Program-made: the position numbers and the translations under genes | NCBI GenBank assembly: GCA_016927755.1 | Contig: JAFGLZ010000017.1 | Span: 1 to 49,030, forward strand | Origin: Phycisphaerae bacterium | GTDB lineage: Bacteria > Planctomycetota > Phycisphaerae > UBA1845 > JAFGLZ01 | Reading direction: 5' to 3' | Length of the DNA: 49,030 nucleotides | The notes under the pieces: generated by a model | Database searches by the model: none | Seen by the model: the letters and a program-made list of their open reading frames with translations, nothing else | Told to the model about the DNA's origin: nothing | Shown here: piece after piece, positions 34,577 to 42,988 of the stretch | How positions within the stretch are numbered: position 1 is the stretch's first letter | Layout of the letters: the number at the start of each line of letters is the position of its first letter

Positions 34577-36037
34577 ATGTCCACTACCCAACCCACAAAG
34601 CAAGCCGTACGAGATCAGGAAGCGGACGTACCCCAGGCAGTCGAGCCGTCAGGAGACCCGCAGCCCCGCCAAGCCGAGCTGCTCCAGGTCCTCTACGGGA
34701 TGAGCCCGGAGGAGCAAGAGGGCTTCCTGGAGAAGGCCCTGGACCGGCTCGGACAGCTCGACGTGACGACAGGCGCCAAGGCCAAGCCGGCGTCGAGCTG
34801 CGCGGATCCTCACCCCGACCGACCCGAGCCCGAGAACGCCGGCCCTTGCGTCGTCCGACCGGGGATGAAGGTCTGGGCCGGCGACGGAACGAGCGACTCG
34901 TACACCGGCGAGGTGACGAGCGTTACCAAGGACGGTTGTTTCCTCAGGGTGCTTGACGTGGACGGCACGGAGCGCGGTATCGCCGTCGGCGACGTTATCG
35001 GCTGTGGCTGGGAGGACGTCCTCGTTATTCCCGCGCAGCGCGGAGATAGGCCGGACGATGAGGCGCCGAAGGCTCAGCCCGAAGACGAGCCGAAGCCCGA
35101 GGGCGCCGTGCCCGAGCCGATCAACCTCGAATTCGCCGACGCGATCCGAGGCCCGAGGCAGGCGGCTGAGCGACTCCGCGCCGTCGTGGATGGCGCCTTG
35201 TCGCTGCTGGATGACGTGGAAGACGACGACCCGGAGCGCTTCAGCCTGTCGGACGATAAGGCCTCGGCGGTCCTCGAAATCCTGAAGGTGACGGGCACGG
35301 AGCTGGAGCGGATACACGAGGATCTCTGCAGCGCGTCCCGCCCGCGCGGGAATCAACGCGCCGAACCCGAGGACACCGATGAGACGGGGGCGGACGATGC
35401 GGACACTCTGGACCGGATCATCGACGACATCGCCGAGACGCTCCGCGCGTCCGGGAAGTCGCTGCTCTTCTTGAGAGCGTTTCAGCAAAAGCTGTCCAAG
35501 TCCCTTTCTGACGACTGCGAGGAAGACGACGATGAGCCCGAGGAAGACGACGCGGAAGACACGCTGGCCGGCCGGATTCACGAGCGGTTCCGCGTCCTCG
35601 GCCTGGCGGGAGATGAGCCGGGCGAGACCGTCAGGCCACAAGAGGGCACGGCCGGTTGCGGTCTAAACGTGAGCATCTGCACGATGGAAGGGGACCACAT
35701 TGGCGACACAGTGAGCGCCGTTCAAGTCTGGCTGCCCGAAGACGAGGCGGTTGGGTTCGCCGAGGACGTCGGGCGGGCGATCCGCCGGCGGCTCGGAATG
35801 CCCGTCCGCGACGGCCGGGGCGTCATCCTCCGCAGTGGAATGAGGGTTACCGGGTTTACTGAGACGGGCCAAGGTGTCGACGGCGTGGTGGTATCCTCGA
35901 CCACCCACGGGTGTTTCGTTCGCAAGGATGGGAGCGATGAGATTTACGCCCTGAAGGCCGAGGACGTCACGGTGGTGGCTCAGGCAGACGGGTTCGAGAC
36001 AAGCGAGCCGGTTTGTGCGTGTGTGGGCGCGGCCTGA
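34577..36037 (+). CDS. Acidic protein with two SH3-like barrels, 486 residues
   Basis: A strongly acidic soluble protein, apparently typical of the element. Two similar beta modules frame it: 'VRPGMKVWAGDGTSDSYTGE', 'VTSVTKDGCFLRVLDVDGTE' (about 93-150) and 'LRSGMRVTGFTETGQGVDGV', 'VVSSTTHGCFVRKDGSDEIY' (about 417-475), sharing G-M-x-V, V-x-S/x-x-T-x-x-G-C-F and a closing E-D-V. These look like small SH3-like barrels. The centre is rich in Asp/Glu with helical stretches ('DTLDRIIDDIAETLRASGKS') and includes a run EEDDDEPEEDD. The start follows ATGAGGAACC. It could be a scaffold, a DNA mimic or a regulator; nothing decides between these. Confidence 0.65.
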   Translation: MSTTQPTKQAVRDQEADVPQAVEPSGDPQPRQAELLQVLYGMSPEEQEGFLEKALDRLGQLDVTTGAKAKPASSCADPHPDRPEPENAGPCVVRPGMKVWAGDGTSDSYTGEVTSVTKDGCFLRVLDVDGTERGIAVGDVIGCGWEDVLVIPAQRGDRPDDEAPKAQPEDEPKPEGAVPEPINLEFADAIRGPRQAAERLRAVVDGALSLLDDVEDDDPERFSLSDDKASAVLEILKVTGTELERIHEDLCSASRPRGNQRAEPEDTDETGADDADTLDRIIDDIAETLRASGKSLLFLRAFQQKLSKSLSDDCEEDDDEPEEDDAEDTLAGRIHERFRVLGLAGDEPGETVRPQEGTAGCGLNVSICTMEGDHIGDTVSAVQVWLPEDEAVGFAEDVGRAIRRRLGMPVRDGRGVILRSGMRVTGFTETGQGVDGVVVSSTTHGCFVRKDGSDEIYALKAEDVTVVAQADGFETSEPVCACVGAA

Positions 36038-36095
36038 GGTCGTCAGGGACAGGGAGGGAAACCGGGCCACGGATGGCCCTTCGGAAGGAGACATC

Positions 36096-36386
36096 ATGGA
36101 CCCAAGCAAGCTGCACGCCGGAACCGAGACAGACCGGCCGCAACCCAAAGAGCCAAGACCCGTGACGGACACTCCGGCAACCGAGCCCGAGCCCGAACCG
36201 GAGAACCTTTGGACCCCCAAGCGCACCGCCGAGTTTCTCGGGGTCTCTCAGCGAACCATCTACGTGCTGACCGTGGTGGAGCAGGTCCTGCCCTGTATCA
36301 GGATCAACAAGCTCGTCCGCTACGACCCCGCCGACGTTCGGGCGTTCGTGGAGGCCAGGAAGCAGACCGGGCAGGCGGGCAAGTAG
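36096..36386 (+). CDS. Excisionase-like HTH_17 protein
   Basis: A 96-residue protein. After a polar, Pro/Glu-rich arm (1-45) comes 'LWTPKRTAEFLGVSQRTIYV' with 'IRINKLVRYDPADVRAFVEA', the standard HTH_17 layout (HTH, basic wing, final D-V helix). GGAAGGAG precedes the ATG. Its place 0.8 kb before the integrase suits an excisionase (recombination directionality factor). Confidence 0.82.
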   Translation: MDPSKLHAGTETDRPQPKEPRPVTDTPATEPEPEPENLWTPKRTAEFLGVSQRTIYVLTVVEQVLPCIRINKLVRYDPADVRAFVEARKQTGQAGK

Positions 36387-36422
36387 CTGAGCTGTTGGGC
36401 TGGGCCCTTGGAGGAAGAAACC

Positions 36423-36635
36423 GTGAACCTGGCTGGTTTGCCCCGGGACGTCAAAGCGGTGATGTACAATCTCGGCGGGTGGCCGCGCTCGCCCTACTGG
36501 ATCCTGCTCAAGTCGGGATTCTCCGCGACGGGCCGGACGTGGAAGGAGGCGCTTCGGAAGGCGAGGAACCGGGCCAAGGACGGCGAATGGTCGCCCGAAT
36601 GGACCGTCTCTCGAGCTGCAGAGGAGCACGACTAG
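36423..36635 (+). CDS. Small element protein, 70 residues
   Basis: GTG start at 36423 with GGAGGA upstream. 'LAGLPRDVKAVMYNLGGWPR', then 'WILLKSGFSATGRTWKEALR' and 'RAKDGEWSPEWTV' read as a compact basic alpha-beta domain. No family recognised. It lies between the excisionase-like gene and the integrase. Confidence 0.5.
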   Translation: MNLAGLPRDVKAVMYNLGGWPRSPYWILLKSGFSATGRTWKEALRKARNRAKDGEWSPEWTVSRAAEEHD

Positions 36636-36696
36636 CGGCGAGTGGAACGCGGGCCCCGTCGATCGGGGCGGGGCCCCTTGGAAGGATGGGTGTCAG

Positions 36697-37071
36697 ATGA
36701 CCGATCAGGAGCGAGGTCCCGGAAAGGGACAAGAGGAAATCAGAGAAGAGATTCAAAGGTTCTTCCGCATGAATCCTGAGATGAAGCGAGCAATTGCCCA
36801 AATACGAGAGGAGTTCTTGGAGGCCAGGAAGGACCTATACGAGATGGTGCGACTCTGGATCGCGATCTTGAGACAACGCGATGAGTTACTTGTATGCGCG
36901 AGAGAGAAATACCCCGACGCCGAAGACCCGGTGGCGGAGCACTGGGAGAGAGCGATCGCCGGTCCCATGCGGTCAATGGGAGATGATCCGGATGAAGTGC
37001 TCCTGGCGATCACAACGGGAATGACACTTCAAGAGTACCTGGCGAGGCCCTTCAAGATACCGCCGGAGTGA
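36697..37071 (+). CDS. Helical element protein, 124 residues
   Basis: A mostly alpha-helical, charged protein ('REEIQRFFRMNPEMKRAIAQ', 'REEFLEARKDLYEMVRLWIA'), ending in a small region 'LLAITTGMTLQEYLARPF'. There is no signal or metal motif. GGAAGGA lies before the start at a long spacing. It is next to the integrase gene. Function unknown. Confidence 0.6.
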   Translation: MTDQERGPGKGQEEIREEIQRFFRMNPEMKRAIAQIREEFLEARKDLYEMVRLWIAILRQRDELLVCAREKYPDAEDPVAEHWERAIAGPMRSMGDDPDEVLLAITTGMTLQEYLARPFKIPPE

Positions 37072-37168
37072 CGCGGCAAGGGACAGAATGTGCCCCGTCG
37101 ATCGGGGCGGCGGGGTGAGGGGACGGAACGGTTCGCGAGACGTCGAGGACTGAAAGGCGGGTGATGAC

Positions 37169-38377
37169 GTGGCATCTCTCACGAGGATCGGCGGGGGCAA
37201 GACACCCATCCGCGCAATCGACTTTTTCAACGGGGAGGGCAAGCGTAGGCGGATCAGACTCGGACGGGTGGGCCGGGACTCGGCGCTGGAGTTCAAGCGA
37301 CAGCTCGAAAAGCTGCAGGAGGCACAGTCCCTCGGCAACCCCCTTGACCCGAAGCTCGCCGAGTGGGTGGCCGGGCTGCCGGACAAGACACACGAGAAGC
37401 TGGCCAGGGAGGGGCTCGTCTCGCCGCGGCATGGGATGGGGCTCGGCCAATGGCTCACGAAGTACATCGAACAGCGGCGGTCCGAGCTGAAGCCGTCCAC
37501 CCTCACGAGCCTTGGACTGACCGAGGCGAAGCTGAAGGCCTACTTCGGCGACGACAAGCCCATCGACCGAATCACCGTCAACGACGCGGTCGACTGGCGG
37601 GCCTGGCTGCTGAAGCAGCCCCGGACCAACGGAGGGGAAGGCGAGACGCTCTCAGAGGCGTACGTCCGCCAGCAGTGCAGGAACGCCAAGCGGCTGTTCG
37701 GGGAGGCCGAAGAGCGCGGCCTGATCCCCAAGAGTCCCTTCCGTACGAAGCTCATCAAGACGGGGGCGATCTCGGCGAACCGGGACCGGTACGTCACCCC
37801 CGAGGAAGCGGACAAGGTCGTCGAGGCGTGCCCCGACGTCGAGTGGAAGTTGATTGTGGGGCTCGCCCGGTTCGCGGGCCTGCGGTGTCCGAGCGAGACG
37901 CACATACTGACCTGGCTGGACGTGGATTGGGACGGTGCGCGGCTGACCGTTCGGTCACCGAAGACGGAGCGGTTCCAGGACAAGGCGGAACGGATCGTTC
38001 CCATCACGCCGAAGCTCATGGCGATCCTACAGGACGCGTTCGAGGCCGCGCCGGAGGGGCGTACGAAGATCATCACGAGGTCTCGGCGGAACCTACACCG
38101 AGGCCTCGACGTCATCGTCCGACGGGCGGGGCTGAAGCCCTGGCCGGCGTGCTACCAGACCCTACGGGCGTCATGCGATACCGAGTGGTCGATGCTCCAC
38201 CCGGAGTACGCGGTTGCCTACTGGCTGGGGCATTCGACGATGGTCTCCAGGAAGCACTACAAGAGCGTACCTGACGAGCTGTACACCCGAGCTGCCGGGG
38301 TCGTTCCCGAGGCGGTGGCGGGGCGTGGAGAGAGCGCAGCGGAAAGAGCAGCAGTGGACGGCAGCGCGGGGGTGTGA
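37169..38377 (+). CDS. int: Tyrosine-type site-specific integrase
   Basis: A 402-residue tyrosine recombinase that would cut and rejoin the tRNA attachment site. N-terminal arm-binding region about 1-85, core-binding (SAM-like) about 90-190 ('GMGLGQWLTKYIEQRRSELK'), catalytic domain about 200-370. Catalytic residues: Arg239 (GLRCPSE), Lys265 (SPKTER), Arg333 in QTLR, His355 (WLGHS) and the nucleophile Tyr364 (KHY). The usual H-x-x-R box has Gln330 instead of His. GTG start with AAGG upstream. The gene ends 223 nt before the right repeat, and its C-terminus points at it. It differs from the remnant at 22051. Confidence 0.93.
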   Translation: MASLTRIGGGKTPIRAIDFFNGEGKRRRIRLGRVGRDSALEFKRQLEKLQEAQSLGNPLDPKLAEWVAGLPDKTHEKLAREGLVSPRHGMGLGQWLTKYIEQRRSELKPSTLTSLGLTEAKLKAYFGDDKPIDRITVNDAVDWRAWLLKQPRTNGGEGETLSEAYVRQQCRNAKRLFGEAEERGLIPKSPFRTKLIKTGAISANRDRYVTPEEADKVVEACPDVEWKLIVGLARFAGLRCPSETHILTWLDVDWDGARLTVRSPKTERFQDKAERIVPITPKLMAILQDAFEAAPEGRTKIITRSRRNLHRGLDVIVRRAGLKPWPACYQTLRASCDTEWSMLHPEYAVAYWLGHSTMVSRKHYKSVPDELYTRAAGVVPEAVAGRGESAAERAAVDGSAGV

Positions 38378-38583
38378 AGTGGTCGGACTTCAGAGCAACG
38401 GATCGGGCGGCAAGTATGCTCGGCGAGAAACGCGCAGCAGAAAGCGCAGCACGAAAACGCGAAGCGCAGCAGATTCGACAGCAGCAGTCCCCCGCACCGA
38501 CTCGGCATGCTTCGCACGTGTGGAGCGTAAGGCTTTACTGTAGCGAGACTATACGAAGATGTGCGAAGGATGACGAGATATAA
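38374..38583 (+). CDS. Possible small ORF after the integrase
   Basis: A 69-residue frame from GTG 38374 overlapping the integrase stop as GTGA. It is basic ('GEKRAAESAARKREAQQIRQ') and repetitive because of CGCAGCAG-type DNA repeats. It may be real but could be only a reading of the repeat-rich attachment-proximal DNA. Confidence 0.25.
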   Translation: MKWSDFRATDRAASMLGEKRAAESAARKREAQQIRQQQSPAPTRHASHVWSVRLYCSETIRRCAKDDEI

Positions 38584-38600
38584 CGAATTGGGCCCCAAGC

Positions 38601-38641
38601 GATTAGAAATCCGATGCTCTATCCTACTGAGCTACCGGCGC
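38601..38641. repeat. Right attachment repeat (displaced tRNA-Arg 5' half)
   Basis: Exact copy of tRNA-Arg nucleotides 1-41 (minus strand) without the 3' half. To its right the chromosome resumes, so the ancestral upstream region and promoter of the tRNA should lie at 38642 onward. Confidence 0.95.
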
Positions 38642-38837
38642 TTGACTCTGATTGACGGCCACCGGGGCCGGGATTCCGGTCTCGTCCGAGGTCTCGACGC
38701 GCTCGGCGGCCGACCGCCGACCCCTTTCAGACCCGCACTCCTTATACCTCAATCGGCGAATCCTCTCAAGAATCCAGGCCGGCGGCGGCGGCGCGGCTCA
38801 CTCCCTCGGCAGCGCTACTGTCATGAACGCCCCCGCC

Positions 38838-40406
38838 TTACTGACCTCCGAATCGCACCGATAATTCAACGCAGTTGACGGTCACGCCGGTTGGACCCGT
38901 GTTCGCCACGCGAACCATGTTGTATCCGTCCTTGAACGCCTCGCGATCGAATCGGAACAACTCGGGCTTGTCCGTGGGCTGCGTCGGCCGGTCGTTCACC
39001 GCGATCTTCACCGCCGAGGGCTTGCCCTTCTCGTCTGAGGCGTGTCCCACGTGGATTTCCCCACGCGCCCCCTCGATCGGCTTCGGCCCGATATAGAGCC
39101 TGAACTCCGCCGACTCGCCCGGCCTCACCTTCCGTGGCAGCGGCGCGGGCAGTGGCTTGTTCGACAGCGGAATGTCGCAGTACGTTACCGTGTACGTCCG
39201 GTCCTTGCCCTTGAGCGTCGCGATCGACCCCATCTCCTTGAGCAGATACGGCATCTCGCGCCCGACGTTGAAGTAGTTGAACACGTAGATGCCCTGCGAG
39301 CCTCGGGCCAGGTACGCCATCGCCGCCCCCCGACGCCGCTCAGGCAGATTGTGCAGTCGTGGCCCACCCGGCGAGCACCGGACATTTCCCTCGAGTCCCG
39401 CCGTCACGCCCACGCCCGTCCCCGCCAGCAGCTCGTTCCACTTGTCGACCGGCATGTCGTAGTCCGTCGACGAGAAGAACGGCGCGACGATCAGGTGGTC
39501 GATCAGCCCGCGCTGCGCCCAAATCACGGCCTCCAGCCCGTTGCCCATCGACACCTCGGGTCGGCCCGGTACCCGGGCGGCCAGCGTGATCGGGTGCTTC
39601 CACTTCCTCTCGGCCGCGCGGACGACCTTGCGAACCTCGACCATCCACTCCGTCAGCTCCTTCCCCTTGGCGATCTCCTCTCCCTCGCGGAAGTGCCCGC
39701 AGAAGCGGTTCCAATCCAGCTCGAGCCCGTCCATGTCGAACCGATCGCACACCTCCTTGATCAGCGACATCACATAGGCCCGAACCGGCTCGAGCCCGTA
39801 GTTGAGACAGCGATCGTGCCAGCTATTGAGGCGATCCGTATAGCGGCGGTACTCGGGATGCTCCATGTAGAACTTGCTGTGCAGCGGCGAGCGGGCCAGC
39901 GGCGCGTCGTGCGCGTCGTTCATGCGGACGCTCACCCACGGGCTGATGCCGCGCTGCCGGCATCGCTCGATCATCCGCCCGGTCGGGCAGACCCCCGCCT
40001 CGAGCAGGACGCGCAGGTTGTCCGCCCACTTCCGAAGCCACACCCGCGCCTCCGGCGTGGTGTCGCCGAAGTACGACTGGTCGTTCCCCTTGCTCGGATC
40101 GAACCCCGTGCAGTGCGGCTCCCACGACTTGCTGTCGAAGTTCGTCTTCTTCGCGCAGCAGCAGATCAGCATGATCGAGACCTGCGAGTCGGCTAGCTCG
40201 TCGACAAGAGCGTCGAGCCGCGCCGGCGTCATCTTCCCCGGCGCGTCGAAACCGAAGCGATTGCTGTCGTCCTCGTTGTACAGAATGCCTGTGATCGGCT
40301 TACGCGGTGTCTTGGCGGCGTCCTCGGCCCATGCGGGCGCGACCCATCCGCTTCCCAGGACCAGTAGCGCGACGACGGTTCGGATGACGAGTTTCCTGAA
40401 TCGCAT
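38838..40406 (-). CDS. Secreted GH10-like TIM-barrel protein
   Basis: A 522-residue exported protein (signal about 1-26, TVVALLVLGSGWVAPAWA). The barrel contains 'GILYNEDDSNRFGFD', 'RGISPWVSVRMNDAHD', 'FDMDGLELDWNRFC', 'ITLAARVPGRPE' and 'GLIDHLIVAPFFSS'. The pattern DGLELDW resembles the catalytic strand of glycosidase-like families (GHL10, DUF4015 type). The C-terminal 130 residues are a beta domain, with 'YTVTYCDIPLSNKPLPAPLP'. The start at 40406 has GGGAGATGA upstream. The substrate is unknown. Similar proteins are numerous in planctomycete polysaccharide loci. Confidence 0.7.
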   Translation of the reverse strand: MRFRKLVIRTVVALLVLGSGWVAPAWAEDAAKTPRKPITGILYNEDDSNRFGFDAPGKMTPARLDALVDELADSQVSIMLICCCAKKTNFDSKSWEPHCTGFDPSKGNDQSYFGDTTPEARVWLRKWADNLRVLLEAGVCPTGRMIERCRQRGISPWVSVRMNDAHDAPLARSPLHSKFYMEHPEYRRYTDRLNSWHDRCLNYGLEPVRAYVMSLIKEVCDRFDMDGLELDWNRFCGHFREGEEIAKGKELTEWMVEVRKVVRAAERKWKHPITLAARVPGRPEVSMGNGLEAVIWAQRGLIDHLIVAPFFSSTDYDMPVDKWNELLAGTGVGVTAGLEGNVRCSPGGPRLHNLPERRRGAAMAYLARGSQGIYVFNYFNVGREMPYLLKEMGSIATLKGKDRTYTVTYCDIPLSNKPLPAPLPRKVRPGESAEFRLYIGPKPIEGARGEIHVGHASDEKGKPSAVKIAVNDRPTQPTDKPELFRFDREAFKDGYNMVRVANTGPTGVTVNCVELSVRFGGQ

Positions 40407-40573
40407 GATCTTCATCTCCCGGTTCTTGCAGGCATATCGAAACGGTTCGAGCACTGTTGGAACGGCAAGCGACGCTATCGGCTGCGGCATCCAGCGTCAA
40501 GGCGAGCCGCGGCGCGAATCGGGTGCTCCCCTCAGCCGTATGCTAGAATGCCGGGCCTTACGGAGAAGGTGCC

Positions 40574-42139
40574 ATGCAGTCCAACCGAGGAGACCTCCGC
40601 ATGTCCAGGTTCCCAATGAGCGTCCTTACGCTGACCCTCGTCGCCGCGTCGTCGAGGACGCACGCCGCGCCGGATCTGTCGATCAGCGCCGTGCCCTATC
40701 TGACCGGTGGGCTCTTCACCAAACCGATCCTGCCGGCCGAGGGCGACTGCGTCGTCATCACGGTTCGCGCCAGCCTGACCGGGGCGATCGACTCCGACCC
40801 GTCGGCCAAGCTGACGCTCCTGTCGCCCGACGGCCGGACCGTCGCCGAGCGGACGCTCCAACTGAAGCCGGCCAAGGACTGCGCCGAGGCAACCTGGACC
40901 TGGCAGGCCGGCGCCAACGGCATCTACAAGGTCCGAGTCCAGGTCGATCCCGACAACAAGATCGCCGAGAGCGACGAGACCAACAACGCCGCCGATCTGG
41001 TCCTGCCCGTCCTCGTCAAGGGACGCAAGCTGCACTTCCCATGGTACCGCGAGGAGCCGCTGTCGAGATGGACCACGTGCGTCACGTCGGTCGGCGACCC
41101 GAACCACCAGGTGCGACTCGCCGAGCGCGGCGTGATTCCCCTCCGGTGGGAGTACGGCGGGATGAGCTGGTCCTACTACGACAAGGAGAAGGCCAAGACC
41201 CACCCGCATGAGGTGCTCAAGGATCTAGAGGAGCTCTTCTACAAGAAGTACACCAGCAAGGCCGACGTGCCCGGCTTCGGCATGGACGAGTTCGGCGGAT
41301 ACCCCGGTTCATGGAAGGAAAAGGCCTCCATCGCCTCGCTCAAGGCCCTGGCCCGCGCCAAGCAAGAGATGCCCGATCGCTTCTTCGCCGCCTGGAACGG
41401 CGGCGGGCTCAACCCGAAGATGGCCACCTACTACCGCATGGGCGCCGATCTGCTCCTGCTCGAGACCTATCTCTGGCGGGCCACCCCGATGGATCTCAAG
41501 GTCGAGGAGATCTATCAGCTCATCGAGGATCGTCTCAGCCCCGTCATCCGCTCGCGCGACATGATCGTCCCCGCCTACGGCAATCACTGCTATACGCTGA
41601 TCGCCCTCGACACCTCGGAGCGCCCCGACTGGATCCCCCTCGGAGAGCAAGAGAACGTCGTACGCTACGTCCGGCGACTCTGTCCCGAGATGCGGGGCAT
41701 CGCCTGGTACAACGGCGGCTACGGCGGCTACGGCCTGGTCAAGACGCCCGAGACCGACAAGATCCACCAGGCCGTGCTCGATAACGCCGATCGGCTCTGT
41801 TTCGACTGCTTCATCAGGCCGTGCGTGACCCTGATGCGCCACGGCCTGTGGATCGACACCGGCCCCGGCGGAGCGAGATCCCTCGTCGCCGCCGTCAGCA
41901 ACATCGGCGCGATCGACTCAGGCCCCGTGTCCGTCGAGTTCCTCGTCGACGGCAAGACGGTCGGCACGGAGACGGCGTCGAGGATACCGGCCGGTCCCAA
42001 TCGCAACGTCAATCGTGTCCTGCTGCGGCGGACGCTCTCGATCACTCCAGGCTTTCACGCCTACGAAGCGAGGATCGTCTCGGCAAAGGACGCCACCACC
42101 CTCGACGCCGTTGCGCGGTGTTCGCGACTGATTCCCTGA
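40574..42139 (+). CDS. Secreted protein with CARDB domains flanking a central domain
   Basis: A 521-residue exported protein; the hydrophobic core LTLTLVAASS ends at THAA near residue 32. A CARDB-like beta domain spans about 33-135 ('TVRASLTGAIDSDPSAKLTL', 'KIAESDETNNAADLVLPVLV'), a central alpha-beta part about 140-415 ('IPLRWEYGGMSWSYYDKEKA', 'GFGMDEFGGYPG', 'RFFAAWNGGGLNPKM') looks like a barrel of a putative hydrolase, and a second CARDB domain closes the chain ('AAVSNIGAIDSGPVSVEFLV'). CARDB domains mediate adhesion or carbohydrate contact. The start at 40574 follows GGAGAAGG; an internal ATG at 40601 is also possible. It is divergent to the GH10-like gene. Confidence 0.7.
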   Translation: MQSNRGDLRMSRFPMSVLTLTLVAASSRTHAAPDLSISAVPYLTGGLFTKPILPAEGDCVVITVRASLTGAIDSDPSAKLTLLSPDGRTVAERTLQLKPAKDCAEATWTWQAGANGIYKVRVQVDPDNKIAESDETNNAADLVLPVLVKGRKLHFPWYREEPLSRWTTCVTSVGDPNHQVRLAERGVIPLRWEYGGMSWSYYDKEKAKTHPHEVLKDLEELFYKKYTSKADVPGFGMDEFGGYPGSWKEKASIASLKALARAKQEMPDRFFAAWNGGGLNPKMATYYRMGADLLLLETYLWRATPMDLKVEEIYQLIEDRLSPVIRSRDMIVPAYGNHCYTLIALDTSERPDWIPLGEQENVVRYVRRLCPEMRGIAWYNGGYGGYGLVKTPETDKIHQAVLDNADRLCFDCFIRPCVTLMRHGLWIDTGPGGARSLVAAVSNIGAIDSGPVSVEFLVDGKTVGTETASRIPAGPNRNVNRVLLRRTLSITPGFHAYEARIVSAKDATTLDAVARCSRLIP

Positions 42140-42148
42140 AGGCTTCTC

Positions 42149-42988
42149 TTACGACGCGAAGTGACCGGAGAGGCGTTCACGGACGACGTTTGACCAACTC
42201 TTGAAGTCGAAGGGCTTGGCGATGACCGCGGTGAAGCCGGCCGCCAGCGCCTCCTTCCTGGCTTCGGGCGTGTCCACTTGAATGCACGCGACAATCGGCC
42301 CGTCATACCCGCGCTCCCGCAGCGTTCCGGCGGGCGCCATCTCGTCGAGGCCGGTCCCCTCAATCCCGACCGCCACGAGGCGGAACTCGTTTCCCGAGAG
42401 CAGGCCCAGGCCCTCTGCCAGGCTGGTCGCCGCGTGAAGCCCGAGACCCAGCTTGGCCAGAAGAAAACGGGCCAGCTCACACGCGTCCACCGAGGCGTCA
42501 ACGTACAGCACCTTGCCCGAGAACCGAGGCCATTCGGTTGCCTCGCCCAGGATGACTCGCGCTTGGTTCGGGTCGATGTGCTGGCCCAAGTCGATCAGGG
42601 AATCGAAGACCACTCCGATCTCGTGGAGTTGCCCGCGGAGGTGCGCGCAGCGGACGACGACCCCGGCGACGAGCCGCGGCTCACCCTCAAGGCACGGAAC
42701 GCTCACGATGCATCGCGTCCCCGCATGAACAAACGCCGTATGGAGGAGCCCGATCCCGCTCTGACTAAGGTCCTGCGGCGTCACGGTGCACCGAGAGGCC
42801 GTCCCGCCCGGATGCCTGAGCAACAGGGTCAGACCGGTCGACGGACGGTAGCGGTACCGCGGGTGCTGGCGGTGCTCATTCCCCGACGTGGGGGGGTTGG
42901 CGGGATCGTCCAGGGCGGCTGGAATTAACTCTTTTTCGATCCGCGAAGGCTTTGCCTGATGCGCGCTTCCATTCGATTTCAGATGCAT
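42149..42988 (-). CDS. PilZ domain fused to a pseudo-receiver domain
   Basis: A 279-residue cytoplasmic regulator. The PilZ domain (about 38-145) has both c-di-GMP-binding motifs: R40-Q-H-P-R44 (RxxxR) and D73-L-S-Q-S-G78 (DxSxxG). A receiver-like domain follows (about 158-275): acidic pocket Asp164 in LYVDAS, and conserved Lys258 in AKPF, but the phosphoacceptor position in 'LVAVGIEG' is Gly208 instead of Asp. So c-di-GMP can probably bind while phosphorylation cannot occur. No kinase or motility gene is beside it. The ribosome-binding site is weak. Confidence 0.85.
   Translation of the reverse strand: MHLKSNGSAHQAKPSRIEKELIPAALDDPANPPTSGNEHRQHPRYRYRPSTGLTLLLRHPGGTASRCTVTPQDLSQSGIGLLHTAFVHAGTRCIVSVPCLEGEPRLVAGVVVRCAHLRGQLHEIGVVFDSLIDLGQHIDPNQARVILGEATEWPRFSGKVLYVDASVDACELARFLLAKLGLGLHAATSLAEGLGLLSGNEFRLVAVGIEGTGLDEMAPAGTLRERGYDGPIVACIQVDTPEARKEALAAGFTAVIAKPFDFKSWSNVVRERLSGHFAS

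Larger units (their letters stand above)
22375..38641. mobile_element. tRNA-Arg-integrated element with capsid gene, 16.3 kb
   Basis: The boundaries are two exact 41-nt direct repeats (22375-22415, 38601-38641). The inside has about 25 genes, all on the + strand: unknown early gene, small HTH proteins, O/P-like replication genes, zinc proteins, XRE regulator, HExxH protein, gpT-type major capsid protein, ParB-like fragment, excisionase-like protein and, next to the right repeat, a tyrosine integrase. Terminase, portal, protease, tail and lysis genes were looked for in the translations and not found. That composition fits a phage satellite or a domesticated capsid element better than a prophage. 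The flanking chromosome contains genes on both strands, which sharpens the contrast. Confidence 0.85.

Noticed and set aside
22375..38641. Complete prophage
   Set aside because: No terminase, portal, tail or lysis gene could be recognised in any translation of the element.
22375..38641. Integrative conjugative element
   Set aside because: No relaxase, coupling protein or type IV secretion genes were seen.
38642..38837. Gene between the right attachment repeat and the GH10-like gene
   Set aside because: Open frames are short and without motifs; the region is probably the old tRNA upstream region plus the 3' flank of the leftward gene.
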